Shown here piece after piece: positions 7,888-16,218 of a stretch of DNA of 64,000 bases. A model generated the notes under the pieces. It did no database searches. It was not told the DNA's origin and worked only from the letters and a program-made list of their open reading frames with translations. Positions within the stretch are counted from its first letter, which is position 1, and every line of letters begins with the position of its first letter. The position numbers and the translations under genes are program-made. Source of the stretch: Burkholderia sp. BCC0322 (GTDB taxonomy: Bacteria > Pseudomonadota > Gammaproteobacteria > Burkholderiales > Burkholderiaceae); the NCBI RefSeq assembly GCF_902833045.1, contig NZ_CADFDU010000018.1, positions 1 to 64,000 of the forward strand, written 5' to 3'.

Positions 7888-9105
7888 ATGAAAACCAAAC
7901 CTCTTACCGACGCCAAGTGCCGCAACGCCAGATTCGATGAGGCCGGGGGAAACAAACTCTTCGACGGCGGCGGCCTGTATCTCGATCTGCGCTCCAGTGG
8001 TTCGAAGAAATGGCGGCTCAAATACCGGTTCAATGGCAAAGAAAACCTGCTGACGTTCGGCGACTATCCCGCGACGTCGCTCGCTGATGCTCGGTCGAGG
8101 CGTGACGAAGCGAAGCGGCTGTTAGCCGAAGGGAAGAACCCTGCGTTCGAGCGCGACGTCGAGAAGCAGACTCGCGCAATTGCCGCACAGAACACCTTCG
8201 GGGCCGTCGCGCTGGAGTGGTACGAGGCGCAGCAAGCGACATGGAGCGCTTCGCACGCGAGCCGAGTCAAGAAGCAGCTTGATCGGGAGGTGTTTCCGCT
8301 GATCGGTCAGCGTCCGATTTCGTCGATCGGTGCACCGGATTTGCTCGCGGTCATTCGACGGATTGAAGGGCGAGAGGCGTTCGAAACCGCGCGCAAGACG
8401 TTGCAGACATGCGGCCAAGTGTTTCGCTATGCCGTCGCGACAAGCCGTGCCGAGCGAGATCCGTCGCCGGATCTGCGAGGCGCGTTGAAGGCGGTGCCCG
8501 TCAAGCATATGGCGCGAGTTGGCGAAAGCGAGCTGCCGGAGCTGCTTCGCTCGATCGCTACCTATGAAGGCGAGCCCGAGACTCGGCTCGCTCTGCGATT
8601 CCTGGCATTGACCTTCGTTCGCACTATCGAACTGCGGCAGGCGGAGTGGACCGAGATCGACTTGGAGCGCCGAGAGTGGCGCATTCCGGCCGAGAAGATG
8701 AAGATGCGCCGCGTGCATATCGTGCCGCTCGCCGAGCAGGCGATCGCGCTGCTTTCCGAGCTGCGCGGGCTTACGGGCCACCGGCGCTGGCTGTTCCCGA
8801 ATAGCCGCAGACCGTTGCAGCAGATGAGCGAGAACACGATTCTGTACGCTCTGTACCGTATGGGCTATCGCAGCCGCATGACCGGGCATGGGTTTCGGGG
8901 TCTTGCTTCAACGATCTTGAACGAGAAGGGATTCAATTCCGACTGGATCGAGCGCCAGCTCGCCCACTCGGAGCAGGATGGCGTGCGGGCGGCATACAAC
9001 CATGCCGAGTATCTTTCTGAGCGCCACCGCATGATGCAGTGGTGGGCGGACTATCTCGACAAACAGGGTGGGGCGAAGATCATCCCGATCGCGGCGGCAA
9101 GATAG
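7888..9105 (+). CDS. P4-type tyrosine integrase
   Basis: 405-residue integrase expected to insert and excise the island at tRNA-Thr. The N-terminal arm-binding domain (DUF4102 type) starts LTDAKCRNARFDEAGGNKLFDGGGLYLDL, the core-binding domain spans about 95-190, and the catalytic domain holds the first arginine in FVRTIELRQAEW (near residue 242), HGFR (near 333) and the nucleophile tyrosine in AAYNHAEYL (near 369). The ATG at 7888 (MKTKPLTD) fits family N-termini better than the in-frame ATG at 7867. Gene follows the tRNA in the same direction, as usual for this group, and is followed by a hairpin terminator. Confidence 0.93.
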   Translation: MKTKPLTDAKCRNARFDEAGGNKLFDGGGLYLDLRSSGSKKWRLKYRFNGKENLLTFGDYPATSLADARSRRDEAKRLLAEGKNPAFERDVEKQTRAIAAQNTFGAVALEWYEAQQATWSASHASRVKKQLDREVFPLIGQRPISSIGAPDLLAVIRRIEGREAFETARKTLQTCGQVFRYAVATSRAERDPSPDLRGALKAVPVKHMARVGESELPELLRSIATYEGEPETRLALRFLALTFVRTIELRQAEWTEIDLERREWRIPAEKMKMRRVHIVPLAEQAIALLSELRGLTGHRRWLFPNSRRPLQQMSENTILYALYRMGYRSRMTGHGFRGLASTILNEKGFNSDWIERQLAHSEQDGVRAAYNHAEYLSERHRMMQWWADYLDKQGGAKIIPIAAAR

Positions 9106-9244
9106 ATCCGTACCGCTGCGAGTATGACCCCCTTCCGTGCGTTTCCCACCAGTAAAACGGAAACGGCCTAGGCATAGGGTAAGCCGATGATTTGGCCCCT
9201 TATTATTATGTGCCCCCCCTATGTTTGCCGTCAGTAGAGAAAAA

Positions 9245-9270
9245 ACGCGGGTGTGAGCCCCCGCGTCTTT
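9245..9270 (+). terminator. Terminator after integrase
   Basis: ACGCGGG (9245-9251) pairs with CCCGCGT (9260-9266) and is followed by CTTT, preceded by an A run, so it could work in both directions. Confidence 0.65.
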
Positions 9271-9467
9271 GCCCTAGACGCAGGGTCCCCCGGTTTCTGG
9301 CCACCCCGACACTTGCAGACCGCGCAACAATGCCCGATCCGGACGCATCGCGGACACCCCCCTCAAAAACGCGTTACCGACACCCCTCGAATCCCGGAGA
9401 GCCGCGCCCCGTGTAGCTTCGCGATCGATCGAGTCGGTCGACGCCTGTCCGCTCGATGCAAAACGAG

Positions 9468-9568
9468 TTGGAGATTTGGAGATAAACGCCTGAATCGGCC
9501 GCAAAGCCCTGTCGGGTAAGGCTTCGCGTGTCTCCAAACGATTTGGAGAACGCTGGAGATACTGGAGA
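9468..9568. repeat. TTGGAGA repeat cluster, left
   Basis: TTGGAGA at 9468 and 9476, TCTCCAA at 9531, TTGGAGA at 9543 and CTGGAGA at 9553 and 9562, six copies in 100 bases. A matching cluster lies near the other end of the island at 27233-27336. Candidate iterons for the primase-helicase or binding sites of an island regulator. Confidence 0.55.
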
Positions 9569-9726
9569 TAAACCGGGCTGGATTGTTACGGCTGAGGCAA
9601 GATTCGCGGCAACCGCCCGCCCAGTTCCATCTGGAGCGGATCGCTCAAAGTAACTTTGACGCGCGGGCCCAAAATGCCGCGCAAAGGAATGCCCGCCACC
9701 GCCCTCCGGGACGGCGGCGGCGCATT

Positions 9727-12603
9727 TCACAGCTCAAGCGTGAAGATCGACGGCAGCACGCGATAGACCATGAACTTGCCATGACCGGGGATGTACTCCT
9801 GCCGGTACGGATAGCCGTCGCTGCGCGGCATCAGCACGCCCCGCTTCATGAGTGCCTTGGCGACGATCTTGTGGTCGAAGCCGGCGCACACGTCCTTGCG
9901 GAACACAGCCGCTTCGATCAGGTACTCCGTCTCGACGCTTTCGGCATCGTCGGCGCTCATCTTGCCGCCGAACTCGGCGTAGTACTCGCGATCGGAGGCG
10001 ATGGGCGTGCGCCGCTCGTCGCGCTTCACGTGCTGCTTGAAACCCGCTCGATGCGGCACGTTCGGCCGATGGTCGTCCTGCGCCCGGTTCATCCACACGA
10101 AACGGTTGTCGCCGTGTGCGGCGAGGAAATGCTGTACCTGCCGCACGGCTTCGGCCTCGTCCGAATTGCCCGTGCCGCCGCGCAGTTCGAGCCAGCCTTC
10201 GAAGCAGCGACGCGCGGCCTCGACTGCTTCGCCCTGCGGCCAGCCAGTCAGCCCGTGCGCCGTCGCCAGCTCGCCGGCCACCGCAACGAGGCAGAACCGT
10301 TTTGCGACGCGCGCGACCTGCGAATGTGAGCCGTCCGGCACCCATTGCCCGACCAGCTCATCGACGCGCATGCGCAGATGCTCGGCCAGCTCGCCGGCCT
10401 GCGACGACGCCCACTCGATGAACGCGGGGCCGGCCGTGCCGTAATGCATGCCGGCGTGCCGCTCTAGATGCTCGATCAGCGCGGCCGGCGTCGGGAAGCC
10501 GTGCAACTTCTCTACGACGCCCATTTCGCCCACCTCGGCCGGGATCGCGGGCAAGCGCACCTCGATACCGCCTTTCATGGGTTTGTTGCCCTCGGCCATC
10601 AGCGCGGACACGCTCTTTTCGCCGTTCGACAGGAACAGCAGCCTCCACGTGAGCACCGGCTTTGCCGAGCCGCTACGCGACGCGCGGGCCTTGCCCGACT
10701 CATTCGCGAGCATGTAGATCACATCGCCGACCAAGCGCGGCTCGACCTGTCCGATTTCATCGAGGATCAACAGCGCGTCGCTATGCTGCGTGGCCACGGC
10801 TTCGAGCGCGTTGTCGGTCGCCTTCCAGCTCCGCACATAGTCGGGCGAGCCGAACACGGACGCGGCAATGACGCCGCCCGTCGACTTGCCCTTGGACGTC
10901 GTGCCGAGCAGGTGAAAGCCGCCCGACTGAAGCCCGGAGAAATGCAGCAGCGGACCAGCGAAGGCGGTAGCGACGCAGAACAGCAACCGGCTATTGCCGA
11001 CGCAGTAGGCCGCAACCTCGCGTTGCCAGTCGTCCAACGTGCCGCGCTCCTTGAACTGGCTCTGGATCGGCGTATCGGCCTGATAGATCAGCGCCTCCTT
11101 GCCGGTGCCGATGACGCGATCGGGCAGCACGAACGCGCCGTGATGCCAGCCGACGCGCGGCACGCAGCGCACGCGCTCGTCCGGTTGCGCCATCTGCACA
11201 TAGTTCGCGATCTGCGTGCGAGCGATCTGCGTCACGCCGAGCTTCACGCCCATATCGAGCAGCATGCGGCGCAGCTCCGTGCCGTCGCCGGCAAAGAGGC
11301 CGGCCGGCACCGCCCACCGTTTCAGGATGCCGTCGCGGTCCGTGAATTCGAGCAGGTAGCCCCACTCGCTGTTCATTTCGTTTCGCGTCTCCGCGATCAC
11401 ATCGATACGCGTACTGACCCAATGCGGCGGGAGCGGATCGCCCTGATTGTTGAAGCCGTGAAACCACACGCCCTTGTCGTCAACGACGAACCGCGACTTG
11501 CCGTCCTGCGCGCGGGCCGTTTTCGGGCGCTTGGCGGGCTTCGCGGCGGCTGGAGCGGTCTTGCCCTTGCCGACGTCAGCCGAGCCGGCCGGCGCGAGCG
11601 CAGCACGCACGGCGGCGGTCACCGCATCCGGGCCGAGGTGCGCAGCCAGGTCGTTGAAGTCGGTGCCGGCTGCCGGGCGATTCGGACCGAAGTCGGGCAC
11701 GGCGACGATGCCGGCGACTGCCTCGGCCGCCGCGCGGGCCTTCGTCACGCCCGGATTGCCCTTCGTCGTGTGATCGTCGTCGGCGCATACGACAATACGA
11801 GCGTCCGGATACTGGCCGCGCAGCGCTGTCGCGACCGCGTGCAGGTTGCCGGCGTCGAACGCGACGGCGGCCGGATAGCCCGTCGCGGCCGCGAGCGTCG
11901 CGCACGTGGCGTAACCCTCGCCGATCAGCAGTGTGGACGGCGGGGAAGGTAGCGGGCCGCCGATCAACGAGAAGCAGCCCGTCTTGCGGCCGTTCGGCAG
12001 ATAGCGTTTCTGGCCGTCCGTGAGGATGAATTCCAGCGTCCAAAGCTTGCCGTCTGCGTCACGCGCCGGAATGACGAGTGCGCCGTCGCATGCGGCCGTG
12101 CCGATGCACAAGCTACCGCGATAGACGCGCAGCGCGTCGACCGGAATGCGCTTGCGAACGAGGTACGGGTGATCGGCCGGCGCAGGCTCGGCCGCCGACC
12201 AGATCGATTCAGCGAGCGCCGACGCTGTTTGCTGTTTCTCGGTCAGCTCGGCCAGCTCGGCCGCTTCGCGGGCCGCGCGCTCGGCCTTCTGCCGCTCGCG
12301 CTCTGCTGGATCGACCGGCTTCGCCCGATGCGCGCGCGGATCGAAGCCGCCGAGCTTGGCGAGGTGAAACAGCGTGTTGATGGTGATCTTGCCGCCCTTG
12401 AACGACTTCCACACATCGCGCGCGTCCTTGCCGTTGTAGTTCTGCGCGCCTTGGCTCCATTCGTTCCAGAGGGCGAAGCCCTCCTCGCCAAACTCGGCCT
12501 TGAGCGCCATCCCCACCTGACTCCACGTGTCGCGGTCGTCGGGCGGAACATAGCCGAGCGCGACTCTCGCCCGCTCGAATTCGGACATGGGTGCGTTACT
12601 CAT
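9727..12603 (-). CDS. Island primase-helicase (PriCT-2, Toprim, DUF927)
   Basis: 958-residue replication protein. N-terminus (about 5-90) is a PriCT-2 domain (RDTWSQVGMALKAEFGEEGFALWNEWS-type). A Toprim-like domain follows, with LLIGEGYATCATLAAATG near 226 and the acidic VCADDD near 271. The C-terminal half is a DUF927 helicase-like ATPase: Walker A GTTSKGKSTG near 565 and Walker B LLILDEIGQ near 608. Proteins of this build replicate P4-like satellites and integrated islands. The ATG at 12603 has GTGGGAACCT upstream; a second ATG lies five codons on. It is the last gene of the leftward small-gene block and the largest island protein. The TTGGAGA cluster lies just beyond its 3' end and may be its origin. 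Confidence 0.88.
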   Translation of the reverse strand: MSNAPMSEFERARVALGYVPPDDRDTWSQVGMALKAEFGEEGFALWNEWSQGAQNYNGKDARDVWKSFKGGKITINTLFHLAKLGGFDPRAHRAKPVDPAERERQKAERAAREAAELAELTEKQQTASALAESIWSAAEPAPADHPYLVRKRIPVDALRVYRGSLCIGTAACDGALVIPARDADGKLWTLEFILTDGQKRYLPNGRKTGCFSLIGGPLPSPPSTLLIGEGYATCATLAAATGYPAAVAFDAGNLHAVATALRGQYPDARIVVCADDDHTTKGNPGVTKARAAAEAVAGIVAVPDFGPNRPAAGTDFNDLAAHLGPDAVTAAVRAALAPAGSADVGKGKTAPAAAKPAKRPKTARAQDGKSRFVVDDKGVWFHGFNNQGDPLPPHWVSTRIDVIAETRNEMNSEWGYLLEFTDRDGILKRWAVPAGLFAGDGTELRRMLLDMGVKLGVTQIARTQIANYVQMAQPDERVRCVPRVGWHHGAFVLPDRVIGTGKEALIYQADTPIQSQFKERGTLDDWQREVAAYCVGNSRLLFCVATAFAGPLLHFSGLQSGGFHLLGTTSKGKSTGGVIAASVFGSPDYVRSWKATDNALEAVATQHSDALLILDEIGQVEPRLVGDVIYMLANESGKARASRSGSAKPVLTWRLLFLSNGEKSVSALMAEGNKPMKGGIEVRLPAIPAEVGEMGVVEKLHGFPTPAALIEHLERHAGMHYGTAGPAFIEWASSQAGELAEHLRMRVDELVGQWVPDGSHSQVARVAKRFCLVAVAGELATAHGLTGWPQGEAVEAARRCFEGWLELRGGTGNSDEAEAVRQVQHFLAAHGDNRFVWMNRAQDDHRPNVPHRAGFKQHVKRDERRTPIASDREYYAEFGGKMSADDAESVETEYLIEAAVFRKDVCAGFDHKIVAKALMKRGVLMPRSDGYPYRQEYIPGHGKFMVYRVLPSIFTLEL

Positions 12604-12715
12604 AGGTTCCCACTGGACGCGCGTCGGTCGGCTTCCGATTAGTAGTCCATATCGGGAAAGCAGCTACCCGACGCGCGAAGAATTGAATGATGCGGCGATG
12701 CCTAGCGGCGCGGCG

Positions 12716-13042
12716 TCAGCCGGCCGCGCGAGGCACCGACAGAACGGCCCCGCCCGACGTGACGTCGTTGCTGTAGACATAGCGGCCGAGCCGCGACTCG
12801 CCAAGGGCGTCGTTGGCCGCCTCCAGCGCCGCGCCGATCGACGGCAGGGACGCGCGGAACAGGCTCAGGACAAGCCAGTAGTCGTCATCGGACATGGCCT
12901 TGTCGGCCGCCCAATGCAGGCTGTCCAGCAGCTCCATGGCGTCACTGATCCGCGTGCCGATGCGGTTGCGATCGGGGCGGTTCACCTCGGCCACGAAGTG
13001 CGACGCGAGCGGTTGCGCGGCATTCTTGTTCGTCTTCGCCAT
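12716..13042 (-). CDS. Small hypothetical island protein (108 aa)
   Basis: No family recognised. The sequence MAKTNKNAAQPLASHFVAEVNRPDRN… is followed by a helical segment (MELLDSLHWAADKAMSDDDYWLVLSLFRASLPSIGAALEAANDAL) that looks like a small helical bundle. GAGGGGCGGTC upstream of the ATG is a plausible ribosome binding site. The stop is 112 bases ahead of the primase start, and the gene follows 13052-13399 by nine bases, so it belongs to the same leftward transcript. No membrane segment or signal peptide. Likely a satellite-backbone accessory gene; role unknown. Confidence 0.7.
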   Translation of the reverse strand: MAKTNKNAAQPLASHFVAEVNRPDRNRIGTRISDAMELLDSLHWAADKAMSDDDYWLVLSLFRASLPSIGAALEAANDALGESRLGRYVYSNDVTSGGAVLSVPRAAG

Positions 13043-13051
13043 GACCGCCCC

Positions 13052-13399
13052 TCAGTGCGTTGTACGCGGTTCACGCGTAACAAGCCCGAGCGCCGCGAAC
13101 AGGTGCTGTTGCACGCGCCCCATCAGGCCGGCTGCGAACGCTTGGCGGCTGATCGTCACACGATGCGCGTCGACGTCGCCTGCGTCCTGCATGGCGGCTT
13201 CCATGCCGCGCGCGAACGCGGCGGCTTGATGTGCCGCGTAGTCGTGCAGCCGCACGTCGCCTTTCAGGTCGAGCCATGCGTCGGCGCAGATCGCGCCGAG
13301 GTCGACGGCGAATTGCAGCTCGATCGGAGCCCCGGTATCCAACGGCGGTGCGTTGTCGAATCCGTCGACAACCGCGGTTCGGATGCGCTGATCAGTCAT
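13052..13399 (-). CDS. Small hypothetical island protein (115 aa)
   Basis: Not recognised. Starts MTDQRIRTAVVDGFDN at 13399, with GGAGGTGTGCC immediately upstream. The start overlaps the 3' end of the gene at 13392-13604 by eight bases, which suggests translational coupling. The product is alanine-rich and helical in its C-terminal two thirds (DYAAHQAAAFARGMEAAMQDAGD…SRQAFAAGLMGRVQQHLFAALGL). No catalytic motif visible. Confidence 0.7.
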   Translation of the reverse strand: MTDQRIRTAVVDGFDNAPPLDTGAPIELQFAVDLGAICADAWLDLKGDVRLHDYAAHQAAAFARGMEAAMQDAGDVDAHRVTISRQAFAAGLMGRVQQHLFAALGLVTREPRTTH

Positions 13400-13604
13400 G
13401 GCACACCTCCGGCTGCGCAGTACGGCGCATTTCGGCCGAATACCGGCTCGCAACGCTTTGCCCCATGTCGACGAGCGCGCGCTCGTAGGTGCCCTCCGCA
13501 AGATGCGAACGGACAGCATCCAACAAGGCTTCGAGTTGGGCGAACTGATGGGCCGCACACATGGCGATCATCGTGACTTCGTGCGGCAGGCGGTATTTAG
13601 ACAT
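13392..13604 (-). CDS. Small hypothetical island protein (70 aa)
   Basis: Not recognised. The ATG at 13604 (MSKYRLPHEVTMIAMCAAHQFAQLEALLDAVRSHL…) has GGAGGTGCGCC upstream and overlaps the end of 13597-13899 by eight bases. The same frame remains open far upstream, but GC-rich DNA has few stops and only this part has a good ribosome binding site. Helical, soluble, no signal peptide. Confidence 0.65.
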   Translation of the reverse strand: MSKYRLPHEVTMIAMCAAHQFAQLEALLDAVRSHLAEGTYERALVDMGQSVASRYSAEMRRTAQPEVCHD

Positions 13605-13899
13605 GGCGCACCTCCAGAATCGACGCGAGGAGTTGCCCGACGTCGATCGTGCAATCCAGCTCCGCTTCGCCGCGAATCGGCGTGAGGTTCCAGTCGTGGA
13701 CGGCTGCGTGCGTGAATTCGCCGGACCGCCGACCGTAGACGCTGCGCCCCGAGACGGGGCCGCCCAAGATCCGCACGCGCCAATCGTGATCGGGCGTCGG
13801 ACGAGCCGATGCCACCTCGACCAGCATGCCGATGCGTGAGCGTGCATCGCATTGCGTGACGATCGCCAGATCGCCGATCTTGCAGCGCAGGTCAGCCAT
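13597..13899 (-). CDS. Small hypothetical island protein (100 aa)
   Basis: Not recognised by name. Starts MADLRCKIGDLAIVTQCD at 13899 with GGAGGTGCGTC upstream. The sequence looks like a small beta-barrel (…IGMLVEVASARPTPDHDWRVRILGGPVSG…FTHAAVHDWNLTPI…), similar in style to the compact SH3-like proteins common in phage and satellite early operons. Overlaps its upstream neighbour (13892-14068) by eight bases and the downstream gene by eight bases. Confidence 0.7.
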   Translation of the reverse strand: MADLRCKIGDLAIVTQCDARSRIGMLVEVASARPTPDHDWRVRILGGPVSGRSVYGRRSGEFTHAAVHDWNLTPIRGEAELDCTIDVGQLLASILEVRHV

Positions 13900-14068
13900 G
13901 ACGCACCTCCGCACGGACGAGCGCCGCGATTGCAGCCAGTGCCGCGCCGGTTGCATCGAGCGCGTCCTGATACGTGCTGGCGGTTGCTGCGTCGCGCAGT
14001 GCTGCGCGGACGATGGATTGGATGAGGTGGGATTGCTGCCCGGTACGGGCGTGCGAGGGCTGGCGCAT
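13892..14068 (-). CDS. 58-aa hypothetical, possibly the Ash-family tail
   Basis: A short gene starting MRQPSHARTGQQSHLIQ at 14068 after CGGAGGTCGCACCCA, a strong ribosome binding site. Residues 10-55 are helical and alanine-rich. The stop overlaps the next start (13899) by eight bases. It lies directly behind the Ash/Icd-like reading frame (14069-14400), whose expected C-terminal part has a similar QPSHARTGQQ-like segment in related islands as I remember them; that link is inference. Confidence 0.6.
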   Translation of the reverse strand: MRQPSHARTGQQSHLIQSIVRAALRDAATASTYQDALDATGAALAAIAALVRAEVRHG

Positions 14069-14400
14069 TGGGTGCGACCTCCGTTTTCGTGGTTACGAAC
14101 CCGGCCCCCAACGCCAATTGGGGTGGCCGGGCACATGGCGGAGTTGGCGTACCGGCGAAAACGGAAACCGGCGTGCCCGAAGGCACCCCCGCCAAGGCCC
14201 GACCATTGAAGGCGTGCGTTGACGCGCGGACGAAAAAATACCGCCAGATGGCGGTCGTCCGCCGTTTTCAGATTCCGGACGCCAATCCGGGCCGCTGTTG
14301 TTTCAGCGACGCTCACAGGATACCTCGCGTCGCTACGAGGCGCAAATCGCAACATTCCTGGTAACGCAGGCATGGCCAAGTAACTTTGGAACGACCTCAT
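14069..14400 (-). pseudogene. Ash/Icd-like reading frame split at a T6 run
   Basis: The ATG at 14400 overlaps the stop of 14397-14930 by four bases (ATGA), a sign of a real coupled gene. The frame reads …IGVRNLKTADDRHLAVFF to the run of six T at 14238-14233 (minus strand) and then loses sense. Dropping one T gives LAVFFVRASTHAFNGRALAGVPSGTPVSVFAG, the layout I associate with the Ash/Icd-like family of P4-type satellites. So this is an Ash-like gene that is either broken by one base, misread in a homopolymer, or expressed by frameshifting or slippage on the run. The family match is from memory, not from a search. Confidence 0.5.
14376..14389. repeat. CCAAGTAACTTTGG motif copy
   Basis: Near-palindrome eight bases past the stop of the leftward gene 14397-14930. 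Related copies occur at 9646-9658, 17345-17355 and, inverted, at 27461-27470. All lie at or just past the ends of gene blocks in the island. Confidence 0.4.
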
Positions 14401-14930
14401 ACTTGGTCGTCCCCCTTAAGTGCGGCGATCGCCATCTTGATCGCATCGATGTCGACACGCGACGGAGCACGATATGCGACCGTTTGGCCGAGCGCCGCAC
14501 CACGCAGAACAGCGCGTGCTGCCGAGCGACGTGAAAAGTCGGAGCAGTTCGCGTAAATATCGCTATAAATCGCGCGATATGCCGCCAGGAGGTCGCGGTT
14601 ATGCTCGAGGTGATATGTCTCCGCATCGTGCGCTGCAACGATAATCGCTTGGACGAGTTTGTCAGATGCCGCACCCAGTCGATCGGGCGCTAGGCGGGGT
14701 GATTCGAGCATCAGCGTCGCGGCGAGCGTGACGGCCACGGCGACAAGCTTACGGGCATCGTCACCCTGATTCCACAGAGTCGTCTCAACCTCGTCGAGAA
14801 TGGTTGCAACTCGGCGAAGCTTCTTATCATTGCAGCGACGGTACGCAGCATCGCGAGCCATCGTGGCAACGCCCATTGCGCGACCATATGGACCACCTCG
14901 ACTAATTGCCATCATGCTGACAGTGTTCAT
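14397..14930 (-). CDS. Hypothetical island protein (177 aa)
   Basis: Not recognised. Largely helical: MNTVSMMAISRGGPYGRAMGVATMARDAAYRRCNDKKLRRVATILDEVE… then LVAVAVTLAATLMLESPRL and a C-terminal half with AAHDAETYHLEHNRDLLAAYRAIYSDIYANCSDFSRRS. The hydrophobic stretch near 65-80 is short and flanked by charges, so a soluble helical fold is more likely than a membrane protein. The start overlaps the alpA stop by four bases (ATGA) and the stop overlaps the Ash-like start in the same way, placing it firmly in the alpA-led operon. Confidence 0.75.
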   Translation of the reverse strand: MNTVSMMAISRGGPYGRAMGVATMARDAAYRRCNDKKLRRVATILDEVETTLWNQGDDARKLVAVAVTLAATLMLESPRLAPDRLGAASDKLVQAIIVAAHDAETYHLEHNRDLLAAYRAIYSDIYANCSDFSRRSAARAVLRGAALGQTVAYRAPSRVDIDAIKMAIAALKGDDQV

Positions 14931-15133
14931 GCGTGCCCTCGCTTCGCCTGCGTGTCAATCCACGTATTGATGTCGGATTCGAGCCAGCCGACAGCGCGCG
15001 CGCCAAGCGGAATTGGCTTGGGGAACGTGCCGGCCTGAATGCGCCGATAGATCTCGCTTTTGCTGAGACCAACACGGCAAAGCAGGCCGTGCATGCGCAC
15101 AACGCGAATGGACGGGGACGAAGTGTTTTCCAT
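14927..15133 (-). CDS. AlpA-family excisionase/regulator
   Basis: 68-residue winged helix-turn-helix protein. SIRVVRMHGLLCRVGLSKSEIYRRIQAGTFPKPIPLGARAVGWLESDINTWI has the AlpA pattern: a MerR-like HTH, the FPKPIPLG turn and the VGW-x-ES-DI-x-WI segment. Such proteins act as excision factors or activators of integrase genes in P4-like elements. The ATG at 15133 has GGAGCAAAG upstream; a longer frame to 15238 lacks one. First gene of the leftward backbone operon, preceded by the repeat region at 15199-15269. Confidence 0.9.
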   Translation of the reverse strand: MENTSSPSIRVVRMHGLLCRVGLSKSEIYRRIQAGTFPKPIPLGARAVGWLESDINTWIDTQAKRGHA

Positions 15134-15198
15134 CTTTGCTCCGGAAGTGATGAGACCGTGCGGGTTTGCACGGGATAAGTCCGAAGCATGAGGTTCGA

Positions 15199-15269
15199 AA
15201 CGCAAGTATCGTATCGACAACCGCGTTTTCGATTTCACGAACGCAAGTTTCGAATCGTCAGTTGCGTTT
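15199..15269. promoter_or_regulatory. AACGCAAGT repeats upstream of alpA
   Basis: AACGCAAGTATCGTATCG (15199-15216) is repeated with two changes as AACGCAAGTTTCGAATCG (15240-15257), start to start 41 bases, about four helical turns. An inverted GTTGCGTTT follows at 15261-15269. Spacing on one DNA face and position just before alpA suggest operators for AlpA or for the basic protein at 15258-15956. Confidence 0.5.
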
Positions 15270-15956
15270 CTCTGGTTTCGACGCGCTCAACCATTTTTTG
15301 CGGAGTTCACGGACATGGGCGGACGACACATTGAAACGTGCCGCCAATTCTGAGCTTATGGACCGCCCCATGAAGTCTTCGCCATTCCGCGCCCGGCGCG
15401 TGAGCTCGTCCAGAATCTTGTTTTTCTGAGCGTGGGCGAGACGTTTTTGTTGAGCCGGACCAATCTTGGCGCTTGCCCGCTTCTTGGCTTGATGTTGACG
15501 CTCCCGCTCTTCCGCGCGCGCCGTCGCAACACGGAAAGCGCTGGCATCCTCAATTGCCTTGACTTGCTTTTGCAGTTCATCGATCTGCTGGTGCAGAGAG
15601 GCAGCGGCGTCGCGGCGTGCAAATTGGACGACTTCTTGAAGCATTGCACTGCCGAAGGACGGATGCCGGATCAGTTCATCAACGGAATTCAGGTGATTGG
15701 CATCAACACACCGGACAATCAGTCCTGCCAGTGTCTTCGTCGCCTCTTCGGCAGATGCACGAGCAAATAGGAGATCGGGAAGATGATCGAGCCGTCCCGG
15801 TTCTGCGTCGGTTGCTCTCGATTGCGATGCTCGATGCCGCTCTGCGACATAGGCGTCGGAACGAAGATGCTGTTTAAGGGGAGTGCGAGACTTGTGCTGG
15901 AACGGTCGGGATTTGGCCGACGCCGAAGACGGACGAGCGTTGTTCTTGTCGAGCAA
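15258..15956 (-). CDS. Hypothetical coiled-coil, HTH-like island protein (232 aa)
   Basis: Not recognised. The first ~60 residues are basic and low-complexity. Residues about 60-120 are helical (LFARASAEEATKTLAGLIVRC…DELIRHPSFGSAMLQEVV), then a coiled coil (SLHQQIDELQKQVKAIED…), and the C-terminus resembles a helix-turn-helix (MGRSISSELAARFNVSSAHVRELRKKWL). That end suggests DNA binding. The likely start is TTG at 15956, preceded by AAGGGTG; no ATG is available at the N-terminal end. Leftward, and its stop touches the repeat pair ahead of alpA, so it may be a regulator of the backbone operon. Function inferred only. Confidence 0.65.
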   Translation of the reverse strand: MLDKNNARPSSASAKSRPFQHKSRTPLKQHLRSDAYVAERHRASQSRATDAEPGRLDHLPDLLFARASAEEATKTLAGLIVRCVDANHLNSVDELIRHPSFGSAMLQEVVQFARRDAAASLHQQIDELQKQVKAIEDASAFRVATARAEERERQHQAKKRASAKIGPAQQKRLAHAQKNKILDELTRRARNGEDFMGRSISSELAARFNVSSAHVRELRKKWLSASKPEKRN

Positions 15957-16218
15957 TGAGGCACCCTTCTGTGCAATCTCCTTCGTGAAACACCAAGCCA
16001 GCCGGCGAAGGTGTCCGGTTTTCGGGTGGCCGCCCTAGACTTGGCTGACCAATTTTCTCATGAGTGGTCGTCCAGCTCCCGTTGACATGGGCACCATGGC
16101 GGTGAAGTTTCTCTAATTTCTCCTGCTCGCGGTACCGGGCGGGGCCCGCCGGCCGCAGATCCTCGCTGCGGAGAGCGGCCTGTCCCGTACACTTGTCGTT
16201 CCCTTCGCGGTCGCTCTA

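Larger units (their letters stand above)
9106..9726. other. Gene-free stretch between integrase and primase
   Basis: 620 bases without a credible gene. It holds a terminator (9245-9270), six copies of (T/C)TGGAGA or its complement (9468-9568) and a near-palindrome CAAAGTAACTTTG (9646-9658). Short open frames here lack ribosome binding sites. The layout suggests a control or replication region. Confidence 0.6.

Noticed and set aside
9192-9730. Several 70-120-codon frames downstream of the integrase
   Set aside because: No ribosome binding sites and they cover terminator and repeat structure; non-coding is more likely.
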